Assembly (NCBI GenBank): GCA_030596145.1
Contig: JAUVKS010000104.1
Coordinates: forward strand, 1 to 6,821
From: Pseudomonadota bacterium
Lineage (GTDB): Bacteria > Desulfobacterota > Syntrophia > Syntrophales > JADFWA01
Length of the DNA stretch: 6,821 nt
Direction of reading: 5' to 3'
The notes under the pieces were generated by a model. It was not told the DNA's origin, searched no databases, and saw nothing but the letters and a program-made list of their open reading frames with translations. A program made the position numbers and the translations under genes. This document shows positions 1 through 5,184 of the stretch, piece by piece (positions within the stretch are counted from its first letter, which is position 1; each line of letters starts with the position of its first letter).

Positions 1-525
1 AGCCTGATAGACACCGATACGGAAAAGGGGAAATACATGCTGGAGGATCTCATTCACTACTTAAGGACCTCTCTTTCCAAAACGAGAGAGAACGCAAGTA
101 CCATCGGCCAGGAGATGGAGATGATAGAGGCTTACCTGAACATCTTCAGGGTTCGGATGGGCGAGAGATTGCGCTACGAGATAGACATCCCTGATACCAT
201 GAAAGACCTCCCCTTCCCGCCGATGCTGGTTCAGCCATTGGTGGAAAATGCTGTCAAGCACGGGCTGGAACCGAGAATTGAGGGAGGAGAAGTATCCATA
301 CGGGGAGAAGAAAAGGGAGATACCATCCGGTTGGAGGTTGTCGATACCGGTCTGGGCTTCCATGGAGATGGCGACATGGGTGTAGGTCTTTCCAATATCA
401 GGGAACGGCTGCAAACATTGTATGGTGACAAAGGACGATTAATTCTTGAAGAGCTCCGGCCATCCGGCCTGAAAGCCATTATCGAGGTGCCTTATGCCAG
501 AAATCAGGGCAATCATAGCCGATGA
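1..525 (+). CDS. LytS-type sensor histidine kinase, C-terminal part (5' end outside window)
   Basis: The reading frame is open from base 1, so the gene starts upstream; 174 codons are visible. This is the end of the His_kinase (PF06580) region plus the HATPase_c domain of the LytS/YehU class, which autophosphorylates on a histidine and passes the phosphate to a LytTR regulator. The stretch resembling 'MLEDLIHYLRTSLS' follows the H-box in this family, so the phosphoacceptor histidine itself lies outside the window. The N-box (LVQPLVENAVKHG) is around bases 229-267, the G1 box (DTGLGF) around 343-360 and the G2 box (MGVGLSN) around 376-396. The final residues read through into the next gene, with a 32-bp overlap, which implies translational coupling to the response regulator. 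The input domain and signal cannot be told from this fragment. Confidence 0.95.
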   Translation, partial: SLIDTDTEKGKYMLEDLIHYLRTSLSKTRENASTIGQEMEMIEAYLNIFRVRMGERLRYEIDIPDTMKDLPFPPMLVQPLVENAVKHGLEPRIEGGEVSIRGEEKGDTIRLEVVDTGLGFHGDGDMGVGLSNIRERLQTLYGDKGRLILEELRPSGLKAIIEVPYARNQGNHSR

Positions 526-1261
526 CGAAGAACAACTGAGAAGCTATCTGAAATCAGGGCTCTCCGCCGTCTGGCCGGAGCTTGTCATATGCGGCGAGGC
601 CGAAAACGGCAAAGAGGCCCTGAAATTGATAGAAAAGCACAGACCTCATATCGCCTTTCTTGATATCAAGATGCCGGGCCTTTCCGGAATGGAACTGGCC
701 AGGAAAATTGCCGGAACCTGCTGGATAGTCTTTATCACCGCTTATGATCAGTACGCGGTGGAGGCATTCGAAAATGAGGCCATCGACTACCTTCTAAAGC
801 CTGTAACGGATAAGAGGCTCAAAACAACGGTCAAAAGACTCCAGAAACAGATCGCGGATACCCATAAGCCTCCATCAGATCTGGCCGGGACAATGGAACG
901 TGTGCTTTCCGCCCTCGAAGCCAAAAAGACTCACGGCTACTTGCGGTGGATAAAGGTCCTGCATGGAGACGGGATAAGGCTTATTCCGGTGGATGAGGTA
1001 TGCTATCTTCAGGCCAGCGACAAATACACAGTGGTAATGACGAGAGAGGGGGAATCGCTCATCAAAAAGAGTATCAAGGAGTTATCTGCGGAGCTCAACC
1101 CCGATCAATTCTGGCGCATCCATCGGGGAACAATCGTCAATACAAACCAGATTGCCAAAGTAAACCGCTCCTTAACCGGCCGACTCGTTATCAAGCTCAA
1201 AGACCTGCCGGAAACCCTTACCGTCAGCAGGACATACACCCACCTCTTCAGGCAGATGTAG
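494..1261 (+). CDS. LytTR-family response regulator (CheY-like receiver + LytTR DNA-binding domain)
   Basis: This 255-residue protein has the usual LytR/AlgR length. Residues 4-118 form the receiver domain: acidic pair D10-D11, phosphoacceptor D57 in FLDIKMPG, switch T82 in ITAYD and K102 in LLKPV. Residues about 150-253 form a LytTR domain, with 'WIKV' at its start, 'YLQASDKYTVV' (171-181) and 'FWRIHRGTIVN' (206-216), which bind DNA through a beta-rich fold rather than a helix-turn-helix. The ATG at 494 is preceded by GAGGTG at 484-489 with 4 nt spacing, inside the kinase gene, so the pair is translationally coupled. All catalytic residues are present, so it should be functional. Target genes are unknown. 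The flavoprotein gene 64 bp downstream is the obvious candidate by position, but I found no convincing LytTR direct-repeat site in that gap. Confidence 0.96.
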   Translation: MPEIRAIIADDEEQLRSYLKSGLSAVWPELVICGEAENGKEALKLIEKHRPHIAFLDIKMPGLSGMELARKIAGTCWIVFITAYDQYAVEAFENEAIDYLLKPVTDKRLKTTVKRLQKQIADTHKPPSDLAGTMERVLSALEAKKTHGYLRWIKVLHGDGIRLIPVDEVCYLQASDKYTVVMTREGESLIKKSIKELSAELNPDQFWRIHRGTIVNTNQIAKVNRSLTGRLVIKLKDLPETLTVSRTYTHLFRQM

Positions 1262-1325
1262 TTAATGGTGGAAGTCTGAACCCGAGTTCATCCGAAATCT
1301 AAAGTATTACAAAGGAAAAAACAAA

Positions 1326-2702
1326 GTGAAAATTATAGTCTTAAACGGAAGCCCCAAGGGCGATATAAGCGTCACCATGCAATATGTAGCCTATATCCGG
1401 AAGAGGTTCCCGCAGCATGAATTAAAAATCATAAATATCTCTCAGAGGATTGAAAAGATTGAAAAAGACGAGTCCACTTTTCAGGAAATCATGGACGAAG
1501 TCAGGACGTCTGATGCTGTGCTCTGGGCATTCCCGCTGTATCTCCTTTTAGTGCCCTCCCAGTACAAGAGGTTTATCGAGCTTATCTGGGAAAGGGATGC
1601 TCAGGATACGTTCAAGGACAAGCACGCTGCGGTTCTGACCACATCCATTCACTTCTTCGATCACACTGCCCACGATTATATGCGTGCCATCTGCGACGAC
1701 CTGGAAATGAGGTTTGTGGGGGCATTTCCCGCCCACATGCGTGATCTGATGAAAGAAGAGGGAAGGGGAAAACTGTTCCTGTTTGCTTCAAGTGTCTTTG
1801 ACACCATTGAAAAAAACGCTCCCGCGCCGAAAATCTTTAAACCGGTGATCCATGGGAAACTGGACTATATCCCATCGGCCGTCCAGGAAAAAATTGACGC
1901 CCGGGACAGGAAAGTGCTTATTGTCACAGATTCCGAGGACAGCCAGACCAATCTGGGGCGAATGATACAAAGATTCAAGGACTCCTTTTCCAGTTCGGTC
2001 GAGGTGATGAATATAAGCGAAATGAACATCATGGGACACTGCTTGGGCTGTCTTCATTGCGGGTTCGATTATGTTTGCCAGTACGATGGCAAGGATGATT
2101 TTAACGAACTTTACCGGACAAAAGTACAAACCGCTGATGTCCTCATTTTTGCCGGCACGATCGTTGACAGGTATCTGTCTTCAAGGTGGCATATGTTTTT
2201 CTGCCGGAGTTTCTTTTCCAATCACACCCCGTCGGTAGTCGGCAAGCAGATCGGACTCATCATTTCCGGCCCTTTAAGCCAAACGTCCACCCTGAGAGAG
2301 GTCATGGAAAGCTGGGTCCAGTTTCAGCAGAGTAACCTGGTTGATTTTATCACCGATGAATATGAGGACTCGGCCGAACTGGATCTGCTGCTCACCGATT
2401 TGGCCAGGCGACTCATCAGTTTTTCCGAAAAGGGTTATATCAGACCCAGGAATTTCCTTGGAGTCAGTGGGATGAAGATTTTCAGGGATGAGATATATGG
2501 GGGGCTGCGAGGAGTTTTTCAGGCCGATCACAGGTACTACAAAAAACACGGCTTTTATGATTTCCCGCAAAAGAATTATAAAAAAAGGCTCATGGCCGAC
2601 ATCATGACGCTTTTGACCAGGATACCACCGATCAGAAAAGAGTTTCCCAAGAGGATGAAAAAGGGAATGGTCCAGCCATATGAAAAGTATCTAAATAAAT
2701 AA
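1326..2702 (+). CDS. tandem flavodoxin-like / iron-sulfur flavoprotein-like NAD(P)H-dependent oxidoreductase
   Basis: This 458-residue protein looks like two flavodoxin-fold halves plus a C-terminal tail. Half one (1-175) begins MKIIVLNGSPKGDIS, the FMN-phosphate loop of NADPH-dependent FMN reductases, and has 'WAFPLYLLLVPSQYKRFIE' (67-85), a flavin-contact segment. Half two (about 195-370) starts KVLIVTDSEDSQTNLG (196-211). It carries cysteines C239, C242, C245 and C251 (C-X2-C-X2-C-X5-C) followed by a DD pair at 257-258, the compact 4Fe-4S motif described for archaeal/bacterial iron-sulfur flavoproteins (Isf). Residues 371-458 are basic with no recognised domain. The expected role is cytoplasmic electron transfer from a reduced carrier through 4Fe-4S and FMN; the real substrate is unknown. 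Start is GTG at 1326, with AAAGGA at 1311-1316 and 9 nt spacing. It follows the regulator in the same direction, so an operon is likely but unproven. Confidence 0.85.
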   Translation: MKIIVLNGSPKGDISVTMQYVAYIRKRFPQHELKIINISQRIEKIEKDESTFQEIMDEVRTSDAVLWAFPLYLLLVPSQYKRFIELIWERDAQDTFKDKHAAVLTTSIHFFDHTAHDYMRAICDDLEMRFVGAFPAHMRDLMKEEGRGKLFLFASSVFDTIEKNAPAPKIFKPVIHGKLDYIPSAVQEKIDARDRKVLIVTDSEDSQTNLGRMIQRFKDSFSSSVEVMNISEMNIMGHCLGCLHCGFDYVCQYDGKDDFNELYRTKVQTADVLIFAGTIVDRYLSSRWHMFFCRSFFSNHTPSVVGKQIGLIISGPLSQTSTLREVMESWVQFQQSNLVDFITDEYEDSAELDLLLTDLARRLISFSEKGYIRPRNFLGVSGMKIFRDEIYGGLRGVFQADHRYYKKHGFYDFPQKNYKKRLMADIMTLLTRIPPIRKEFPKRMKKGMVQPYEKYLNK

Positions 2703-2717
2703 CGATGCGAATAAGGT

Positions 2718-2757
2718 CATATTTAAATATGGGAAGTGTCCATATTTCCCCATATTT
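2718..2757. repeat. REP-like palindromic element at convergent gene ends
   Basis: The element contains three copies of CATATTT (2718-2724, 2741-2747, 2751-2757) and the inverse AAATATG at 2725-2731. CATATTTAAATATG (2718-2731) is a perfect 14-bp palindrome. AAATATGG (2725-2732) and CCATATTT (2740-2747) form a perfect 8-bp stem around a 7-nt loop. The core 'GGGAAGTGTCC' within AT-rich arms resembles repetitive extragenic sequences that I recall from Desulfobacterota and related genomes near REP-associated transposases; that family link is from memory only. It lies between the 3' ends of the flavoprotein and exporter genes and supplies the last codons and stop of the exporter gene. It could also act as a weak bidirectional terminator. 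Confidence 0.5.
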
Positions 2758-3307
2758 CTCTCCAGTGATTTGTGCCGAACAACTGGCGAGCACGTGCGGC
2801 AGAGTACGAATAAACCATCATTACGATAGATAAAATCGTTACAACCACAGCACCAACAATAGCTATGTCAACAACAGCTAAGCTCCGAAGATCCATAAAG
2901 GTAGGCAAGAAACCACAATAGAAAAGTATTACCTTCGGATTACTGAGAGTTATGAAAAGACCTCCCAGAAATCTTTGCCATCCGTTCTTTTTCCCAACGC
3001 CTAAATCAGAGTTAAGGAGAACTGGTTCTGCTGTCCACATTTTATATCCCAGCCAAATTAAGTATGCGCCTCCTATAATTTTTACAATAAAGAATAATTC
3101 TCCCAACGCATAAGCCACCGCTGATAAACCAAAAATGGCAAGTATCAAAAATATAAGATCGCCGATCACAATACCGGCAATTACATTAATGGACGAACGA
3201 AAGCCCGAGGAAAGTGCCTGAGCAAGAGATGCGAAAACCCCGGGGCCAGGCGTGGCTGCTAAAATCAGCATGGCTAAAGCGAATGCCAATGTGGATTCAA
3301 CCGTCAT
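2723..3307 (-). CDS. LysE/RhtB-family amino-acid or metabolite exporter, C-terminus altered
   Basis: This 194-residue inner-membrane protein has the family's N-terminal signature ATPGPG (18-23) after the first helix, a glycine-rich second helix (about 42-65), the amphipathic 'GGAYLIWLGYKMW' (79-91), and the conserved 'SNPKVILFYCGFLP' (122-135). Five hydrophobic helices are visible: about 5-25, 42-65, 68-90, 113-135 and 145-168. The usual sixth helix is missing. After ARARQLFG the protein ends in a hydrophilic stretch, WREIWGNMDTSHI, encoded by the REP-like element, and neither other frame there restores a hydrophobic helix. The ATG at 3307 has GAAAGGA at 3315-3321 with 7 nt spacing. The gene begins 48 bp after the NimA-like gene in the same direction, so the two may be co-transcribed. 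The family exports amino acids such as lysine, threonine or homoserine lactone; the substrate here is not predictable. Function after loss of the last helix is doubtful. Confidence 0.85.
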   Translation of the reverse strand: MTVESTLAFALAMLILAATPGPGVFASLAQALSSGFRSSINVIAGIVIGDLIFLILAIFGLSAVAYALGELFFIVKIIGGAYLIWLGYKMWTAEPVLLNSDLGVGKKNGWQRFLGGLFITLSNPKVILFYCGFLPTFMDLRSLAVVDIAIVGAVVVTILSIVMMVYSYSAARARQLFGTNHWREIWGNMDTSHI

Positions 3308-3355
3308 AGATGTTTCCTTTCTTTAAGGGAACTATAAGGATACCATGCTTTCCTT

Positions 3356-3814
3356 TTATCCAGATTTTTTCCCACTCATGGCATCTATTCTTAACTTCAA
3401 AACCAACACCTTTTCTATGTTGCTATCTGGAAACTTCCACGTTTTATTCCCAGAATATTGCTTCATCAAAACAGATAAACCTTTTATCTTTTCGCAAAAT
3501 TCATGTACTTCTTCAAGTTTTCCGTATCCGATAATGGACTTATATTTCATCCCCCAATTACATACCTTATCATTTTTTACTATTTCAGTCCCTACTTCAA
3601 TTTCAAAGCAAGCATAATTGTTCTTCTTAATTATCTCGATTTTTCTTCCGATTTTTGCCGAATGAAAGTAAATGTTCCCATCTGAATATCCATAATTCAT
3701 CGGAACAATATAAGGCACATTATTGTCACACAATCCAAGTCTGCATATTTCACCATTTTTTAAAATGTCTTCTAATTCATCGTTGTCATGTATTTCTTTT
3801 TCTTTTCTTCTCAC
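3356..3814 (-). CDS. pyridoxamine 5'-phosphate oxidase-fold protein, NimA-like
   Basis: This is a 152-residue protein starting at GTG 3814. It matches the small flavin-binding split-barrel family that includes the nitroimidazole-resistance NimA proteins. Features are RRKEKEIHDNDELEDILKNG (2-21), 'CRLGLCDNNVPYIVPMNYGY' (24-43), 'IYFHSAKIGRKIEII' (48-62) and CNWGMKYKSIIGYG (85-98). Family members bind FMN or similar cofactors; actual activity is unknown and drug resistance should not be assumed. The frame is open upstream to an ATG at 3907, but that extension runs through the attC-like repeat and has no family similarity. The GTG start has GGAG at 3822-3825 with 7 nt spacing and matches the family N-terminus. 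The coding sequence is strikingly A+T-rich compared with the regulator and flavoprotein genes. It starts 27 nt past the core of an attC-like site and shows no promoter of its own, as expected of a cassette gene. Confidence 0.88.
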   Translation of the reverse strand: MRRKEKEIHDNDELEDILKNGEICRLGLCDNNVPYIVPMNYGYSDGNIYFHSAKIGRKIEIIKKNNYACFEIEVGTEIVKNDKVCNWGMKYKSIIGYGKLEEVHEFCEKIKGLSVLMKQYSGNKTWKFPDSNIEKVLVLKLRIDAMSGKKSG

Positions 3815-3821
3815 TTTGCTA

Positions 3822-3825
3822 CTCC
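3822..3825 (-). promoter_or_regulatory. ribosome binding site that fixes the GTG start of the NimA-like gene
   Basis: GGAG on the minus strand, 7 nt before GTG at 3814. It decides in favour of GTG over the in-frame ATG at 3907, which would add 31 non-homologous residues encoded by the inverted repeat. Confidence 0.7.
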
Positions 3826-3841
3826 ACGAGACTTGTTGTAG

Positions 3842-3906
3842 GCATAACGTTGGAATTGAGCGGCAGCGCAAATGAATTTGCCGCGTCAGTGCCGCCGACG
3901 TTCTCA
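3842..3906 (-). other. attC: attC-like integron recombination site (65 bp)
   Basis: On the minus strand the site runs from an R''-like box TGAGAAC (3906-3900) to an R'-like box GTTATGC (3848-3842), the latter close to the GTTRRRY core. Between them is an imperfect palindrome: GCGGCA (3860-3865) pairs with TGCCGC (3890-3895), GCG (3866-3868) with CGC (3882-3884), and CAAAT (3869-3873) with ATTTG (3876-3880). AACGT (3846-3850) and ACGTT (3898-3902) also pair at the outer edge. Unequal arms (extra GTCAG at 3885-3889) give the unpaired bases typical of a folded bottom-strand attC. The R' end points at the NimA-like gene, whose start lies 27 nt beyond it. Size and orientation fit a cassette boundary; a cassette search model was not run. 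Confidence 0.6.
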
Positions 3907-3959
3907 CTATGATATTCCCCCGATAAAGTGGACACCTCTCATTTCATGCTGCAATCCTT

Positions 3960-4310
3960 TCATATTCCACCGGGCTTAAATAATTTATACTGGATTACAA
4001 CATACTCCCCATCTTGCGCACCCGGAAGAGAGGTTGTATATTGCTGAGATTTGAGCTTTCTAGAGATCACTTTCCCAAGAGGTTTTCTGATAGCTTGGAT
4101 AGTTTCTTGCCATTTGCCCTTACTTATGGCTGACTTGAAGTATTCGGCTGCCTCTTCCCAGCTCTCTGCATATTTTTCGCTGTCTACTAACTCCAGCCAT
4201 ATTTGTGCTGACTCTATAGCGGCTTTCTCAGATTTGAGATTACCCGTAGAAGCACATCCAACAATACAGAAGATTCCGATTGCCAACGCAAGTGCAATGT
4301 AATTCCTCAT
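3960..4310 (-). CDS. DUF4019-family lipoprotein, 3'-truncated
   Basis: This is a 116-residue protein with a lipoprotein signal: MRNYIALALAIGIFCIVGC, lipobox IVGC with C19 as the lipidated residue. The exported part matches the DUF4019 pattern: 'AIESAQIWLELVDSEKYAES' (31-50), W51, 'WQETIQAIRKPLGKVISRKL' (67-86) and 'YTTSLPGAQDGEYVVIQY' (91-108). The family normally continues about 30 residues to a motif near 'DGKWRVSGYYI'. Here the protein stops after KLFKPGGI, so the last strands are missing. The start at 4310 is set by AAAGGAGG (4317-4324) with 6 nt spacing; an upstream in-frame ATG at 4361 would destroy the signal peptide. The gene starts 32 nt past an attC-like site and has no visible promoter. 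The family's function is unknown; it is probably envelope-anchored. Whether the truncated form folds is uncertain, and it may be a decaying gene. Confidence 0.82.
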   Translation of the reverse strand: MRNYIALALAIGIFCIVGCASTGNLKSEKAAIESAQIWLELVDSEKYAESWEEAAEYFKSAISKGKWQETIQAIRKPLGKVISRKLKSQQYTTSLPGAQDGEYVVIQYKLFKPGGI

Positions 4311-4316
4311 TCTCGT

Positions 4317-4324
4317 CCTCCTTT
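4317..4324 (-). promoter_or_regulatory. strong ribosome binding site for the DUF4019 lipoprotein
   Basis: AAAGGAGG on the minus strand, 6 nt before ATG at 4310. It selects the start that leaves an intact lipoprotein signal peptide over the upstream in-frame ATG at 4361. Confidence 0.8.
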
Positions 4325-4342
4325 CTTGCAACACCTCGTTAC

Positions 4343-4414
4343 ACCTAACGCTGGAGTCCACCTGCAGATGTGAAGAGTAGCGAAATACCGGTCAGGTGGA
4401 CTGACAGATTGAGC
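4343..4414 (-). other. attC: attC-like integron recombination site (72 bp)
   Basis: On the minus strand the site runs from R''-like GCTCAAT (4414-4408) to R' GTTAGGT (4349-4343), a full match to GTTRRRY. A 5-nt spacer on each side (4350-4354 and 4403-4407) separates these boxes from perfect 10-bp complementary arms: AGTCCACCTG (4355-4364) and CAGGTGGACT (4393-4402). A 28-nt central region closes the hairpin. This R-spacer-L...L-spacer-R architecture is that of attC. The R'' end lies 4 nt after the mazF stop codon and the R' end points at the lipoprotein gene, exactly as in a cassette array. One reservation is that the L arms are perfectly paired, whereas canonical attC sites usually carry an extra unpaired base in L''. 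Confidence 0.68.
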
Positions 4415-4418
4415 AGCC

Positions 4419-4748
4419 TTAAAATGCAAATAGCCGTTGTAAGACAGAAATAACCTCCAACTGGGTTTCTGGATTAATAGAACCAAGCTTTTTTATAAGT
4501 CGTGTTTTATCTATCGTTCGTATCTGATCTAAAACGATTTGCCCTTTTTTCTTTTGAAATTTGCAGGATACTCTTGTGGGATAGTCCTTCCCGGCTGTAG
4601 TCATCGGGGCAACTATGACGGTGCGAATATGTCGATTCATTTCGTCAGGCGAAATAATCAAACAGAGTCTGGTTTTCTGAATTTCAGATCCAACAGTAGA
4701 ATCAAGACTTATCAAATATACATCGAATCGATTGACTACCATTGCCAT
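4419..4748 (-). CDS. mazF: MazF-family (PemK-like) endoribonuclease toxin
   Basis: This is a 109-residue toxin of the MazF/PemK family, which cleaves mRNA at specific short sequences and is neutralised by its MazE partner. Visible signatures are 'VYLISLDSTVGSEIQKTR' (10-27), 'IISPDEMNRHIRTVIVAPMT' (31-50) and 'GQIVLDQIRTIDKTRL' (69-84). R27 and T50/T51 correspond to the catalytic Arg and Thr positions known in family members. The nearly invariant proline after that arginine is replaced by leucine (R27-L28). Length is normal. The ATG at 4748 overlaps the end of mazE by 13 bp; a second in-frame ATG at 4742 gives MVVNRF and is equally plausible. Both are coupled to mazE translation and neither has a strong Shine-Dalgarno sequence. 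The stop is followed after 4 nt by an attC-like site. Confidence 0.94.
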   Translation of the reverse strand: MAMVVNRFDVYLISLDSTVGSEIQKTRLCLIISPDEMNRHIRTVIVAPMTTAGKDYPTRVSCKFQKKKGQIVLDQIRTIDKTRLIKKLGSINPETQLEVISVLQRLFAF

Positions 4749-4990
4749 TCTTCTTCATCCCAGGAATGTGATATATTTTCGGTTCCGTGTATCAGCTCGT
4801 CATCATCTTTTTCGGCCATTGTTTTGAAAGCAAGATCCCAACCAACTCTTGGGTTTGAAATAGGACGGATAATGATTTGATTATTTTCTACTTCGAGCTC
4901 AACGTCCTCCATTATTCCTGTTTGCTCAAGTATAGGTTTTGGAATACGGATGCCTTGGGAATTGCCAATTTTTATAACACGTGCTCTCAC
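4736..4990 (-). CDS. mazE: MazE-family antitoxin (AbrB/SpoVT-type DNA-binding N-terminus)
   Basis: This is an 84-residue protein. Residues 1-47 form a swapped-hairpin AbrB-like fold: RVIKIGNSQGIRIPKPILEQ (4-23), then an acidic 'EDVELEVENNQIIIRPI' strand pair. This half dimerises and binds the operator. The C-terminal tail (about 48-84) is acidic and tryptophan-containing (DDDELIHG...SWDEEEWQW), as expected of the flexible segment that occupies the MazF active site. The start is GTG at 4990, set by a perfect AAGGAGGT (4996-5003) 5 nt upstream. It is the first gene of a two-gene operon with mazF, preceded by a strong sigma70-type promoter with palindromic sequence over the -10, which suggests standard autorepression by MazE/MazEF. 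Toxin-antitoxin pairs with their own promoter are frequent passengers in large integron arrays, where they stabilise the cassettes. Confidence 0.93.
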   Translation of the reverse strand: MRARVIKIGNSQGIRIPKPILEQTGIMEDVELEVENNQIIIRPISNPRVGWDLAFKTMAEKDDDELIHGTENISHSWDEEEWQW

Positions 4991-4995
4991 GGTTT

Positions 4996-5003
4996 ACCTC
5001 CTT
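4996..5003 (-). promoter_or_regulatory. consensus ribosome binding site of mazE
   Basis: AAGGAGGT on the minus strand, 5 nt before the GTG start at 4990. It is a full match to the anti-Shine-Dalgarno core and should give high antitoxin translation, with mazF dependent on weaker coupled initiation. Confidence 0.85.
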
Positions 5004-5013
5004 GACTCGATAG

Positions 5014-5034
5014 GTAACTACATTGTAATTACAT
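5014..5034. promoter_or_regulatory. putative MazE operator
   Basis: TGTAATTACA (5024-5033) is a perfect 10-bp palindrome covering the -10 region. GTAACTACAT (5014-5023) and GTAATTACAT (5025-5034) are direct repeats with one mismatch, offset by 11 bp, so they lie on the same helix face. This arrangement fits cooperative repression of the operon by MazE or the MazEF complex. The assignment is by position and symmetry only. Confidence 0.55.
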
Positions 5035-5050
5035 TAGTATGGGATGTCAA
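5022..5050 (-). promoter_or_regulatory. sigma70-type promoter of mazEF
   Basis: On the minus strand, -35 TTGACA (5050-5045) is a perfect consensus and -10 TACAAT (5027-5022) matches five of six bases; the spacer is 17 bp (5044-5028). It lies 31 bp before the mazE start codon. It is the only strong promoter visible in the minus-strand gene run; the next two genes show none. Confidence 0.85.
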
Positions 5051-5081
5051 GGATTTATTATGTTCGTTTCCAGTTTTAGCT

Positions 5082-5165
5082 GCCCAATGCGGAATTGACC
5101 GGTAACCGCAGACGGCGCGGGCCGGAAAACGCGAAGCGTTTTACGCATAGTGACGGCAAGGCGAC
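5082..5165 (-). other. degenerate attC-like inverted repeat upstream of mazEF
   Basis: The end nearest mazE reads ATTGGGC on the minus strand (5088-5082), one base from GTTRRRY. It is followed inward by GG-AATTGA-cCGG, aligned like the same end of the 3842-3906 site (GG-AATTGA-gCGG). The centre holds a perfect 7-bp hairpin: AAAACGC (5126-5132), loop GAA, GCGTTTT (5136-5142). The far end has no clear R'' box, so the outer boundary is arbitrary. G+C content is well above the surrounding A+T-rich DNA. It may be a decayed or divergent attC, or another G+C-rich repeat. mazE starts 91 nt past the core, leaving room for its promoter. Confidence 0.3.
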
Positions 5166-5184
5166 AGCCCCTACGAAAGAGGGA

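Noticed and set aside
61..479. Two minus-strand open frames across the kinase gene
   Set aside because: They lie antisense to a clear HATPase domain, have no ribosome binding site and show no protein family pattern.
1277..1290. TGAAC-CCGA-GTTCA hairpin between regulator and flavoprotein genes
   Set aside because: A 5-bp stem without a T tract is too weak for a terminator and can occur by chance.
1000..1302. Plus-strand 100-codon frame overlapping the LytTR domain
   Set aside because: It is a shifted frame of the regulator, and the LytTR motifs are in the other frame.
1548..2570. Three minus-strand open frames inside the flavoprotein gene
   Set aside because: They are antisense shadows; the plus-strand frame holds the conserved flavin and cysteine motifs.
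3310..3912. Plus-strand open frames opposite the NimA-like gene
   Set aside because: They result from A+T-rich antisense composition; the minus-strand frame has family motifs and a supported start.
4539..4880. Plus-strand 113-codon frame across mazEF
   Set aside because: It is antisense to a strongly recognised toxin-antitoxin pair and has no start signal.
5126..5142. AAAACGC-GAA-GCGTTTT hairpin as an intrinsic terminator
   Set aside because: The stem is short, only four T residues sit inside the stem and no run of T follows, so I treat it as part of the attC-like repeat.
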